Positions 63,881 through 64,000 of a stretch of DNA of 64,000 nt are shown here, in pieces (within the stretch, counting starts at the first letter, position 1; every line of letters starts with the position of its first letter). The position numbers and the translations under genes were made by a program. Location: assembly GCA_009760855.2 (NCBI GenBank), contig WPIO01000152.1, positions 338,501 through 402,500 of the forward strand, written 5' to 3'. The notes below the pieces were generated by a model, which did no database searches, was not told the DNA's origin, and saw only the letters and a list, made by a program, of their open reading frames with translations. Source of the DNA: Cristatella mucedo. Taxonomy: Eukaryota > Bryozoa > Phylactolaemata > Cristatellidae.

Positions 63881-64000
63881 CTTCTGTGGCCGACTCTATT
63901 TAAGCGTAGGAATAGAACAGCTAATGTTTCCCACTGAAGATCAGGAAGCATTGTGTTGATAAATGATCGGGGGGGGGGGGTGAGCTCTTGCCAGTTCGAC

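Overview
This is eukaryotic, invertebrate-type metazoan DNA: intron-rich genes with GT-AG introns, many microsatellites, dispersed LINE, SINE and MITE copies, and animal extracellular-matrix and receptor domains. I cannot name the species from the sequence. All recognisable host exons are on the + strand. The exon models were built by hand from reading frame, splice sites and phase.

Left part (8-12198): eight phase-1 exons encode four consecutive fibronectin type III (FN3) domains and a short linker. Their order and signature residues match the last four FN3 domains of the DCC/neogenin netrin-receptor family. The N-terminal half lies outside the window. I could not find the expected transmembrane and cytoplasmic exons before the next gene.

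Centre (18687-45657): a complete gene for a fibrillar procollagen alpha chain of the type V/XI (TSPN-bearing) kind. My model has 30 coding exons and 5031 coding bases, giving 1676 residues. In order it encodes a signal peptide, an acidic segment, a TSPN/laminin-G-like domain, a minor helix, an N-telopeptide, a 1007-residue major triple helix with two one-residue imperfections, a furin-type site, a coiled coil and a COLFI C-propeptide. The C-propeptide keeps the six cysteines that normally form intrachain bonds and lacks both cysteines that normally form the interchain bond. Most helix exons are multiples of 54 bp; several are fused. A GC-rich 3' UTR with two AATAAA signals follows.

Right part (46500-64000): mostly transposon debris and simple repeats. 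It holds an intact hAT-type MITE, a mariner-like MITE, a foldback element built from a short repeated motif, LINE fragments, a 620-bp pyrimidine tract and one unrecognised candidate two-exon gene near 57.2-57.8 kb.

Mobile elements: one CR1/L2-like LINE family explains at least eleven fragments. Its 3' end carries a short hairpin followed by (ATT)n. A tRNA-like SINE family carries a version of the same 3' tail, which suggests a LINE/SINE partnership. One LINE copy sits two bases past a collagen splice donor. A SINE copy ends just upstream of a collagen acceptor. A hAT MITE is split by a LINE tail.
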